DNA from: a virus
Direction: 5' to 3' (one strand)
Virus record (IMG/VR): IMGVR_UViG_3300042922_000643
Span: 124,001-188,000 of that record
DNA length: 64,000 nucleotides
The notes below the pieces were generated by a model. That model saw only the letters and a program-made list of their open reading frames with translations, did not search any database and had not been told where the DNA came from. Both the position numbers and the translations under genes were made by a program. This document shows, piece by piece, positions 9,427-18,349 of this stretch. The stretch's first letter is position 1. The number at the start of each line of letters is the position of its first letter.

Positions 9427-9987
9427 TTACTCTGTAGGTAACCCTAGGGATTTCATAATCTGAATCATGCTATCGCTATATCTTGTTTTAGATGTGTTCT
9501 TTACCATTGAAGGAATTGACCACTCTCGGCGCTCCCAATGCCAGCCTTGTTCCTCATCATGAACCCAATAATTCTTTGTTCCTGATAAATATTGTTCTTT
9601 CTCCGTACTAGATTCAGCATAGAGTGAAGGATTCATCTGGTACTTATTCCAAGTGAGACCTGTTGGCTTTGTAACAATATTCATGTTCTTGGAAAAGAAG
9701 TTGAGTTGGTCTCCGAAGAAATTAATAGACTGCGTTTTAGGATCTACACGAATACCTAGGGTAGGAGAAGCGAATATATCAATATAGCCCTCATCCGTAA
9801 GCTTAATCATAGAGTCTAACGTCGGATGCTTTAAAGCAACCTCGTCTTCTTTTATAAGGTAATCTTTATCGTTCTCATCTGCAATATCTTTCACACCTTT
9901 TGCCATCTTTAGCGCAAGGTATCTCTGCTTCCAGTAGGGTAAATCAAGTTCAGTATCGTTTGTATCATTATTCGGATGGTCTGCCAT
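9427..9987 (-). CDS. Baseplate-cluster protein of unknown function
   Basis: This is a 186-aa protein. I chose the ATG at 9987 because GGGGGTGA lies just upstream. An in-frame ATG at 10002 would overlap the previous gene and has no ribosome site. The chain is mostly polar with Trp- and Tyr-rich stretches (LDLPYWKQRYLALK and QGWHWERREWSI). It has no recognisable enzyme motif, signal peptide or membrane segment. It lies between the OB-fold spike gene and the gp25-like gene, so it is probably a baseplate component. I do not recognise its family. Confidence 0.6.
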   Translation of the reverse strand: MADHPNNDTNDTELDLPYWKQRYLALKMAKGVKDIADENDKDYLIKEDEVALKHPTLDSMIKLTDEGYIDIFASPTLGIRVDPKTQSINFFGDQLNFFSKNMNIVTKPTGLTWNKYQMNPSLYAESSTEKEQYLSGTKNYWVHDEEQGWHWERREWSIPSMVKNTSKTRYSDSMIQIMKSLGLPTE

Positions 9988-9992
9988 AATGT

Positions 9993-10358
9993 TCACCCCC
10001 ATATACCATAGGTAATTCCTTTAGGAATCCCCGCGGCACCCTTTGCGTAATAGTCTCTACGAGTGGATTCATTGTTGTAGATAATTGAGATATATGGATT
10101 GAAGTCACTTCCATTAATAAAACCAAGTTTTACACGCTGTCCAATCTTTGGACTCTGTTTAAATATTCCATTTCCATCTTGCGGCATAGACAACCCAAGA
10201 CTGGTATGGACTCCACCATGACGATCTGCCCATCGAACGTCTAAGGTCTGTTCATGATAGTTCACGGACATGATTTTACCATTAGCTTCATAGGTAATGG
10301 AATCAAGACTAGGCTTAACTACAGTATCATATATAAGCTGCTGAATAGGAGTTGTCAT
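9993..10358 (-). CDS. Baseplate spike / OB-fold protein (gpV or gp5 N-domain-like)
   Basis: This small 121-aa protein has alternating beta strands compatible with an OB-fold: GKIMSVNYHEQTLDVRWADRHG, then KIGQRVKLGFINGSDFNPYISIIYN. Proteins of this shape form the tip or adaptor of the central spike in contractile tails (gpV, gp5 OB domain). It follows the M15 peptidase gene and precedes the wedge genes. That is where a spike belongs, because the hub and lytic domains lie directly upstream. There is no PAAR motif and no beta-helix, so the tip itself may be elsewhere. The fold call is based on pattern and position only. Confidence 0.55.
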   Translation of the reverse strand: MTTPIQQLIYDTVVKPSLDSITYEANGKIMSVNYHEQTLDVRWADRHGGVHTSLGLSMPQDGNGIFKQSPKIGQRVKLGFINGSDFNPYISIIYNNESTRRDYYAKGAAGIPKGITYGIWG

Positions 10359-10370
10359 TTCATCTCCTCC

Positions 10371-11093
10371 TTAATGGCTCGAAGGCCCTCTATATTTAGG
10401 TACACCTGGATAAGACCATCCTGAGATGGGGTCGGGTCCACAATCTATATGTACAAAAGATTGACCAATGGCAACGCCTCGAAGCCCAAGACTCCATGCA
10501 GCGTCTGCAATAGTATATCTTTCTTGTCCAAAAGAACCGATATCTATGGCGATTCCACACATATGAGGACTCCATTGCGATTGTACGGGGTCATGTCTAA
10601 ACCCTGAATTAATCTGTATCTTTTTCACACCGATCTTCGGAGCAATAACTTGATAGAGCAGTGGAAGAATATTAGCGAAGTCTGCTGCGAAAGTATTCTG
10701 CTTCGGATGTACAAAGTAGAATTGTTCTGTGCTCACAGGAACAAATCCTGCGAAATTCGCTTGTCTTGCTGCCAATATACGTGCTTTGTGATAGTCCTTT
10801 CTACTGCCTGTAGGGATAGTGACCGTGTTACCTGTCAAATAGGCTGACTTCATATTCCCAGGAATTACAATAGATGATGGATCTACGCTTGCTGTTACCA
10901 CATCGGTCTGTATAGGGCCGATAAAGTTAGGATCTGTGCTGGAGATACCAGTAACAGCGGAGGCACTAGCCGCAGCTAGTACCTTTCTGTTCTGAATACC
11001 TTCAACTTCAGAGCTGGCAATTTCGGAGATGTAGTTTACTTTCTCTACATAATCTTGCTCCCACTTGATCTTGCTACTAGATCTCTCCGCCAT
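10371..11093 (-). CDS. M15-family D,D-/L,D-peptidase (tail-associated wall hydrolase)
   Basis: This 240-aa protein carries a clear peptidase M15 (VanY-type) C-terminal domain. SPHMCGIAID gives zinc ligands H177 and D184, and VHIDCG gives H215. An arginine in INSGFRHDP (R166) matches the usual substrate-binding position. The N-terminal 90 residues are a Ser/Ala-rich, probably disordered linker that may tether it to the baseplate. There is no signal peptide and no adjacent holin. With its baseplate location, this indicates a virion enzyme that cuts peptide cross-links during DNA entry rather than a lysis endolysin. It probably works with the transglycosylase domain in the next gene upstream. 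Confidence 0.82.
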   Translation of the reverse strand: MAERSSSKIKWEQDYVEKVNYISEIASSEVEGIQNRKVLAAASASAVTGISSTDPNFIGPIQTDVVTASVDPSSIVIPGNMKSAYLTGNTVTIPTGSRKDYHKARILAARQANFAGFVPVSTEQFYFVHPKQNTFAADFANILPLLYQVIAPKIGVKKIQINSGFRHDPVQSQWSPHMCGIAIDIGSFGQERYTIADAAWSLGLRGVAIGQSFVHIDCGPDPISGWSYPGVPKYRGPSSH

Positions 11094-11105
11094 ATGTCTC
11101 TCCCC

Positions 11106-14100
11106 TTATTCATTGTTCGTCCACGATTCTTCAATATAGGTGTCATTGGAGCCTGAACTTTCTGTCCGCTCTCCTGAGTTAATATAGTAGTCTACACTAC
11201 CTAAGCCTGCTTCTTCATCAAATGGATTTAGACTTTGATTATCGAAGAAGTAGTTGAGCGTCTTTCCTAACGCAGCCGTCCAATCGTCTGCTCCAGCATA
11301 CCCAGCCCCCATGTAGAACTGGTCCATTTTCCCTGGTTTACTGCCCACGACGGAACCAGCGTATCCATTAATCCCAGCGGTAAAATTACGTTGCTGATAT
11401 TTCATTGGCATGATCATAACAGCTTGACGTGCTTTTTTATTCCGAAGGAAGGCCTCAGCCCACGTTGCGGCAATATAACTTACGGCAAGCCCTGCAAGAA
11501 CATCTACAGCAATTAATGGCCCACCAACAAGGAATCCACCGACCTTGAGGAAGTTCATTGCATTCTTTCCTTCACCAAGGTTTTTCACTATGCCTTCTGA
11601 GACAGAGACTAACCCCTTACGACTCACTTTGCCAAGCTTTTTTAATCCCGTTCCTTCGATTGTGGATACTTTACCCTTCATTTTCTCAAGAACCTGACCC
11701 ATTTCCTCAATAACCTTAGCTTCGCTTCGTATAGCCCCAGGCTTTTTGACGTCATCATATTCACGAAGCAGCTCTTTGAACCGACCAAAGTCTGCATCAC
11801 CCTTCTCAGGTGAAAGCATCGAGGCAAGCCTTAACATCGCATTTCCTGTCACCGAACCTGTCCACTGTGCTGCCTTTGATACAGCTGCCGTTCCCATAAT
11901 CTTACTCATGGTTCTTGCAGCAAGGTATTTCCCTAGCACGTAAGAGGATAGGCCAATAGAGGCGGAACAGAACCAAGTTGCACGAGAAATTGTAGACATA
12001 TCGTCAACGACGACGACAGCATCAGGAGTGATCATCGTAATAAATCCTGTCTCTAAGGAGAAGCTGTGAGTCACGTCTTTTACAAGGAACGGACCATTCA
12101 TCTCATGCACAATGTCTGTCATATGACACATATCGTGTGGCTTTACTGATGGGTCACCTAGAACTGTTAGAGTTCCCTTGTACATATCCTTCACGGAGTC
12201 TCTCAGTACACTTTGAGCATAGTAATTGAGCTGCTTATCAATTGTCCAGAAGTCTGGGACCAATGGAGATGGGTCCGTCAGGTTAGTTTCAATAACCTTA
12301 GTCTTCTGTTTATCGTATCTGATATCAAAGTCTGCCTGTTGAAGCAAGCTCTGTTCTCCTGAAGCAGATCTAGCAATGATGTTTGTATAAACACCGTCTT
12401 CAGAAGCTTTTATTTTGTTGCCAATGATATCAGTGATGCTGTTATAAATATGGAACTGCTGGAATGGTTTGCGGACTTCTTTAGTAACAACCCGCTCCCA
12501 GTAGCTATCCAGTTCATTCCAGTTATACAAGCTATCATAACGATAAGCTACACGATAGTATGGTTTCCCGAAGAACAATGTTGATCTGGTTTCAAAAGGA
12601 AGCACGGCTGCAATATAGTCTGGAGATGTGTAAGCCAGTGTCTGGGCAACATCCCAAGTGCTCTGTCCATATAGCTTCATCTCAATGTCCATCTCGTCAC
12701 CACTCCACTGAGGAAGGAAGCCAAAGCCATTCCATTTTACGCCCATAGATGCACCATCTTGATACGTCCACTGGCTAAATGTATTCGCTCCATTACTGGA
12801 ATAGATATTTTGCACAGCTTCACCATATTGTGCATCCGTAATATGCCATCCGAAGATGCTTCCAATCGAAGCGTTGGTTCCTGGAGTCTTTACAGGATTA
12901 CCGAAGTGAAGAATACCTAGCGGATTATCTTTAAAGAATCTGCCGCCCGACTGGTAGTTGATTGCATCTTTGAACCAGTTCCCCTTAGAGGTCATTAACT
13001 TAGCCAGTAAATCACGAGGCTCTGTAAGCTTTTTCATGAAAGCATCGTTAGTCTCATCAGGGTCTGCGCTAATTACATTCGTAAGCTCGATACCATCACC
13101 TTGAGCAATGATCGTAATAAGATCATCAGTATCCATCTCTGTAATTGTTCCATTAAACATGACAGGAAGAGATGTTGCATCTGATCCATAACCCAAGCGC
13201 AGGTGTATACGAGCGCCTGTTTGTAGGAACATTCCATCGACTAGCTCTGTTCTTGCGTTTAGAAGCTCTTGCGTTGGTTGTCCAAAAATGAAGTTATCCC
13301 AGATACTATACTCCCAATCACCATATCGGTCTTCCATACGTCTAGAAGTCAAGTTACTATAGATGTTAGTCATCTTTACAACCGCAGTATCTGCTGCGAT
13401 GTTCCGACTCTTATGGACGTCAATGGAAGTTATAGCATTAAACCCATAGAAGTTGTCCCATAGACGATAGTTAGCCATCCATCGACCTTCATCAATAATA
13501 AACATTTGGAAGGTTGGGAACGCTCTAAGCATTCTTCCTCGTTGATCATACTCGCACATGTCCGTAAACATGTCTCTCCAAGTTTCTTGAGGTGTTTCAT
13601 TGTACTTCAAGTTGTTAATCCCCAGAGCTTTAGCTACAGTAGTATATTCTTGATACACTTGAAGGTCAGACTTTGGTGCTTGCTTTGCTGTTTCTAAAGA
13701 AAGTACTAGTGGGTTCTTATCCAAAACAAGAGGACTTTGAGAGTAAATCTTGTACATCTTCATCAGGATTTCATCACTTATTTTTTCTACCCGTTCATCT
13801 TTTACCCGCTGGTCAATAATGACACTATACTGCTGCTCGAATCGGATGATCTCCTTGATCATGGCTTCACGATCAGTACGGATGAGTGCTACAGCAGTGG
13901 AAGATACATTATTCAGATAGCTGTATACACTGTTATCCAGTTTGGCAGAAGGTGTTGCAAACTTTTTCTCCGTACTATTGTACCGACCTTCAAACCATTT
14001 TTCGATGACTGGAACATAGTACTCACTCTTGAGCTTTCTTTCCTTAAAGTTCTTTGGCTTGTTGTATGCAACGACAGCCCATTCCCATGTTCTAGAACGA

Positions 14101-17100
14101 ACTTGGATATCATCAGACTCATTCATCTTCTTGAGCTGGGCTTTAAAGATAGTTGCCATACGACGGATATTAAATTTCCAATCCCATGTTAACCGTCTCG
14201 CCTCAGACACGCTATAGGCATGGACAATCAAAGTGATCTGGCCAATACCTGCGGCAGCTTGTTTTCTCTGAGAAGAAGATTCGCCAGGATAGAGCTTGGC
14301 TGTATATCCGTTAGCTCCATGATAGAGTTGTTCCCATCCGCTTTCTTGACTAAGCAAGGACTTCAGGATGTTGGCAGCCCGTTCTCGCGTAATCATTCCT
14401 TTAGTAGCGTTCAAGTCGGAGTAAGGAATAGAACCAATAGAAATACTTGGAGCATTCTTCCATTTAGGATCACCAGAATGTTTCAGCCATAGATAAGATG
14501 CTTTCGCGTAATCATCCATGCTGGCATAGGTTAATTTTTCTTTGACCACCTTGCTTGAACTTTTTCGCTCATCGAATACAAAGCCAGCAAACAGCTCATC
14601 TATAATGGCATAAATCTCTTTATAAACTTCAAGCTTCGTTGGATTAACAAGGAACTGCTGAAGTGTTACACCACTAACTCCTGTCCAAGCATCAATTTCT
14701 GTCTGGGTTGGGAACGCAGTAACATTGCTGAAGTTCTCCATCCAGGAGTCCACAGACTGTCCTGAAGACTGTAGTGTCTTGCCAACGCCACCCCAGTTCG
14801 TTGTTGGCTCCGAGCCTTCTTCTGTCGAAAACGCAGTTCTAGCTGTTTCACTGCTGTCTTGGTTAGACATGAAAGACACTTTAGTTAGTTCAGTGCTTGC
14901 ATTACGAGCAGCCTCTGTATCTTGAGCGAGCTTATTAAACATAGCCATATTTGCATCGTCGGCATCAAAAATATTTTCGCTATCGAGCTTCGTAGTAGCT
15001 ACGAAACCAGAGTAGTCCTGTATTCTTGTCAGTCCAATCTCTGTTTCTGTTCCTGTCTCTTTTTCATACTTGTACTGTTTTAAATAGTTTCGATATGTCC
15101 ACGATGTGGAGATATAAAAGTCAGGGTCTACATATTTTGCGCCTGACGGATTGTGATAAGCGCGAATGCCCGCTTTAATATAACCGAGTGCGTTGTTTAA
15201 CTCTTGGTATGTAGGAAGTTCCAAGTCAGGATAAAGTTCAAGATCTTTCATCTTACGTTCAACAACGATAGGATCTCTACCTTCTACTGTAGAGACATGT
15301 CTCTCTTCGATCTTTGTAGAATCTGTTGCTGCAAATCCATCCAGAGTTTCTGATCTTTTTTGTGTCTTGTCAAATCCACAAAGAGTCATTTCAATCTGGA
15401 AACGGTTAGGGAATCCAGGCACAGTCCGAGTAACACAAGATTCGATCATCACGCTATTAACACCAAACAGGCGGGTCAGCTGATTCTCAAATCCAACGAA
15501 GCCTGAGGAGATTCCTAGTCTATATTTCTTAGAGTAATAATCAGACTTTTCGATAAGCTCTCGAATAGAACGGATAGCGTTACGATCATCGGTTTCCATC
15601 GTCACTTGAATATAAGGATCTTGTGATCCCATGTATTGATAAGTTGGGTGGTCCCCCATCTGAGTTGATACTTGAGCGAAGTTGTTTTCGTATGTCACAT
15701 TCATTGAAGTAATCAATACATTATCCACGTAGTAATCTTCCATGATAATAGTGCCTTCGCTTGAATTTGCTTTCTCTTGCAACTTTTGATAATTCACATT
15801 GTATGCCGTCTTCTGGAAATTTGCTTGGATCTCAGACTTATTGATCGTAACTAAATAACCCAAGTGTGTAGTATTGTTTGGGTCAAACGCATATAGATCT
15901 TGATTCTTATTATTCATAGCGACATCAGTTATAAGTAGCTTCTTTGGTATCTTAGCCCTATTGGTTTCGGCGCTTACCCGAAGAACAATCAGATCTGTAG
16001 TTCTGGATATCAATCCGAATGTACATTCCATAGGCAAGTAGAACGCATCGCTATTTGCTAAAGAGAAATTCTTTCCATAGATAGCCTCATAAACATCCTT
16101 ATTCAAAGTAGGACTGAATTTTGACGGAAAGTCTTTGCCTTTTCTGACTCTAAGAGAAGCACATCTATTCAGTTGATCAAGCGCTTGAGATACACGTTCT
16201 CCATCAATAGCCATACGGCCTAACAGGTTCTTACCATCAGCGTATTCGGTATTGAACTCGGAAGCACTGGATAGAAAGCGCAGTTCTTTGACAGAGTCCT
16301 GACGCTCAGCCAGATCGCTCTCACTTGCAATCGTAAAGTGAAAATCGTTTGTGAGTTCGCCTTCAATAGGAGCCAGATAGGATCTGTACGGATTCTTCTG
16401 ATCTCTCATTGTTTGTTGATAGTACCAACGAAACATTGGATAGTTAATTTGCTGATCAAGGAATTCTACGTGGGGCATATAAGCTTCATGATCGAACTGA
16501 GCTAGAATGAGGGTAGCCGCAATAGAATGAGGGAATCCTGGGACTGTAGCTACATTTAGGTTCACCAAAATGACATCATGAATATTCATAACTTCATTGA
16601 TGTATTCATTCTCGATAGGAAGAAAAGGCGCTTTTTTGAACTGAGCAATCAATGAACGAAGACCATCCATGTAATAGTACCCACCATCAGCCATCTTCAC
16701 AGGGTAACCGTTGATGGATTCAAGATCATGGAAATACAGCTGTAAGCTAATTGTCTGATGAGAAGATCCAGCCTTAACCATCATCGAAGACTTGGTACGG
16801 AGAGTTTTCACTTTCTCGATACTAGAGGTCGTATTCACTTGAATAGATAGCGGCGGAATAATAAACTGCACATCCCCAATACGCATATGATAAGGAGATG
16901 TCATAGATCTGCGATCATCCATACCTGAAAAGAAGTTCAGTGTATTATCCTGGATAGCTTCTGCGCCAACAACGAACTCATTTTGTTTCTGAGCTTCGGT
17001 AAGCTTAACTACAATAGGAACAACGATGCTTGTGATAGAAGGGTACAAAACGAAGTTGCCATTTTCATCAGGCAAAAGATTATTCGCACTAATCAGCGTA

Positions 17101-18335
17101 TTCTTATCGACTTCGTACCCTTTGCCAGCGAACTCTTTAACAATAGAAGATAGAGTATCTCCCTTTTTAATAATATAAGTATGAGTTGTTTTTGTTGTCA
17201 GCTCGTTGTCATAGCGCATCCGAGCAAGTTCTTCTTGAATCTTTTTTTCGGCAGCGACCTTTAGAGCTTCGTCTTCAGCCTGAATAGCCTGGACCTTATC
17301 GCTGGAGTCATAGCCTTCAACGTATTCCCAGTTAATCGTATCAAACTTTGTGTTGTTATTCTGATACTGATATGTTGCCGATGGGAAACCAAGAGGCACA
17401 TGTCTTTCTTTGCCTTGGTCATCAAAGTAAGTAAACTGCGTAGAGCTTGCAAGCAAACTTTTATTCGCATTGATGTACCATTCGCTGTCAGATAAAGCTT
17501 CGTCAGCCAGAGCATATACTGTCTTATAGACAACACCCATCCAACGGCTACCTGTTCCGTCTTTTGCGGGTGCATTATTCTTTACATCAATATCAACAAT
17601 AACTGTGCCTCCAGCAATGCTTAAGATATCGACAGTTGCTTGTTTGCCTAGCGCACCAATTTGATAGGTGGTATCCATATCGATCTTGTATTTTCTAGAG
17701 ATCTCATTATTCCGATTATCTGCATCCTCAGAAACAGAACCGTTAATGTTCTTAAGTGTCTCAGCAGTATCTACTCCTGCATAACGAATACGAATAGTTT
17801 TTCCTTCATCAAAATCATCGTATGTATTTAGGCTGTTCCCACGGCGAGATATTAAGACATCAATAGTATCTCCGTCGATAACTGTTCCTTTACCGACAAC
17901 TAACCAAGAACGGTCACCAGGGAGATGCTCCCAGACCAGGTCATATTTATTACCAAAGTAAAAAGTCTTTGTCCGTTCCTTACCGAGGTTCACGCTGTTG
18001 ATATCATACTTAGAAGGATTTAGCTCTTTCAAGATAAGATTATACGCTTGAATAGAGAGGTCAAGGCTGGAGACATTAATTCTCCCGCCCTCTGTCTCTT
18101 TAGTGTATTTCAGGTAAAAGTCTTCATCATATGTGACGCCGCTGTTCCATTTCCAGTCACTGTTCGCAGCTTCAAGCATGGCAATGACCTCAACCAAACG
18201 AGCACCTACAAAGGAAGCTACCTTATTATCTTTCCATATTGTCAATTCAGCTTTACCATCAGGAGTCAGGAAGCTCGCTTCCCAACTCTTACTATATGGA
18301 TTTCTATGTACCCGTGCTGCGTTTACTGAGATCAT
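11106..18335 (-). CDS. Giant baseplate hub protein: SNase + LysM + lytic transglycosylase + hub domain
   Basis: This 2409-aa multidomain protein has a complete staphylococcal-nuclease-type domain at about 145-300. D156 is in DGDT, R184 in IRIRY, D189, T190 and E192 in VDTAET, and R264 in GSRWMG; these correspond to SNase residues 21, 35, 40, 41, 43 and 87. A LysM domain follows at about 385-440 (YIIKKGDTLSSIVKEF). A soluble lytic transglycosylase domain lies around 1310-1440, with catalytic Glu E1331 in SLLSQESGW, then AAAGIGQITL and WAVVAYN. A gp27/gpD-like hub domain comes near 1640-1750 (ARIHLRLGYG and FNGTITEMDTDDLITIIAQ). The last 450 residues are Gly/Ala-rich and hydrophobic. It would dock on the tube end, digest glycan, and possibly act on DNA. 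It follows the giant polymerase-like gene by 14 bp. Confidence 0.8.
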   Translation of the reverse strand: MISVNAARVHRNPYSKSWEASFLTPDGKAELTIWKDNKVASFVGARLVEVIAMLEAANSDWKWNSGVTYDEDFYLKYTKETEGGRINVSSLDLSIQAYNLILKELNPSKYDINSVNLGKERTKTFYFGNKYDLVWEHLPGDRSWLVVGKGTVIDGDTIDVLISRRGNSLNTYDDFDEGKTIRIRYAGVDTAETLKNINGSVSEDADNRNNEISRKYKIDMDTTYQIGALGKQATVDILSIAGGTVIVDIDVKNNAPAKDGTGSRWMGVVYKTVYALADEALSDSEWYINANKSLLASSTQFTYFDDQGKERHVPLGFPSATYQYQNNNTKFDTINWEYVEGYDSSDKVQAIQAEDEALKVAAEKKIQEELARMRYDNELTTKTTHTYIIKKGDTLSSIVKEFAGKGYEVDKNTLISANNLLPDENGNFVLYPSITSIVVPIVVKLTEAQKQNEFVVGAEAIQDNTLNFFSGMDDRRSMTSPYHMRIGDVQFIIPPLSIQVNTTSSIEKVKTLRTKSSMMVKAGSSHQTISLQLYFHDLESINGYPVKMADGGYYYMDGLRSLIAQFKKAPFLPIENEYINEVMNIHDVILVNLNVATVPGFPHSIAATLILAQFDHEAYMPHVEFLDQQINYPMFRWYYQQTMRDQKNPYRSYLAPIEGELTNDFHFTIASESDLAERQDSVKELRFLSSASEFNTEYADGKNLLGRMAIDGERVSQALDQLNRCASLRVRKGKDFPSKFSPTLNKDVYEAIYGKNFSLANSDAFYLPMECTFGLISRTTDLIVLRVSAETNRAKIPKKLLITDVAMNNKNQDLYAFDPNNTTHLGYLVTINKSEIQANFQKTAYNVNYQKLQEKANSSEGTIIMEDYYVDNVLITSMNVTYENNFAQVSTQMGDHPTYQYMGSQDPYIQVTMETDDRNAIRSIRELIEKSDYYSKKYRLGISSGFVGFENQLTRLFGVNSVMIESCVTRTVPGFPNRFQIEMTLCGFDKTQKRSETLDGFAATDSTKIEERHVSTVEGRDPIVVERKMKDLELYPDLELPTYQELNNALGYIKAGIRAYHNPSGAKYVDPDFYISTSWTYRNYLKQYKYEKETGTETEIGLTRIQDYSGFVATTKLDSENIFDADDANMAMFNKLAQDTEAARNASTELTKVSFMSNQDSSETARTAFSTEEGSEPTTNWGGVGKTLQSSGQSVDSWMENFSNVTAFPTQTEIDAWTGVSGVTLQQFLVNPTKLEVYKEIYAIIDELFAGFVFDERKSSSKVVKEKLTYASMDDYAKASYLWLKHSGDPKWKNAPSISIGSIPYSDLNATKGMITRERAANILKSLLSQESGWEQLYHGANGYTAKLYPGESSSQRKQAAAGIGQITLIVHAYSVSEARRLTWDWKFNIRRMATIFKAQLKKMNESDDIQVRSRTWEWAVVAYNKPKNFKERKLKSEYYVPVIEKWFEGRYNSTEKKFATPSAKLDNSVYSYLNNVSSTAVALIRTDREAMIKEIIRFEQQYSVIIDQRVKDERVEKISDEILMKMYKIYSQSPLVLDKNPLVLSLETAKQAPKSDLQVYQEYTTVAKALGINNLKYNETPQETWRDMFTDMCEYDQRGRMLRAFPTFQMFIIDEGRWMANYRLWDNFYGFNAITSIDVHKSRNIAADTAVVKMTNIYSNLTSRRMEDRYGDWEYSIWDNFIFGQPTQELLNARTELVDGMFLQTGARIHLRLGYGSDATSLPVMFNGTITEMDTDDLITIIAQGDGIELTNVISADPDETNDAFMKKLTEPRDLLAKLMTSKGNWFKDAINYQSGGRFFKDNPLGILHFGNPVKTPGTNASIGSIFGWHITDAQYGEAVQNIYSSNGANTFSQWTYQDGASMGVKWNGFGFLPQWSGDEMDIEMKLYGQSTWDVAQTLAYTSPDYIAAVLPFETRSTLFFGKPYYRVAYRYDSLYNWNELDSYWERVVTKEVRKPFQQFHIYNSITDIIGNKIKASEDGVYTNIIARSASGEQSLLQQADFDIRYDKQKTKVIETNLTDPSPLVPDFWTIDKQLNYYAQSVLRDSVKDMYKGTLTVLGDPSVKPHDMCHMTDIVHEMNGPFLVKDVTHSFSLETGFITMITPDAVVVVDDMSTISRATWFCSASIGLSSYVLGKYLAARTMSKIMGTAAVSKAAQWTGSVTGNAMLRLASMLSPEKGDADFGRFKELLREYDDVKKPGAIRSEAKVIEEMGQVLEKMKGKVSTIEGTGLKKLGKVSRKGLVSVSEGIVKNLGEGKNAMNFLKVGGFLVGGPLIAVDVLAGLAVSYIAATWAEAFLRNKKARQAVMIMPMKYQQRNFTAGINGYAGSVVGSKPGKMDQFYMGAGYAGADDWTAALGKTLNYFFDNQSLNPFDEEAGLGSVDYYINSGERTESSGSNDTYIEESWTNNE

Positions 18336-18349
18336 CCGCTCTACTCCTC

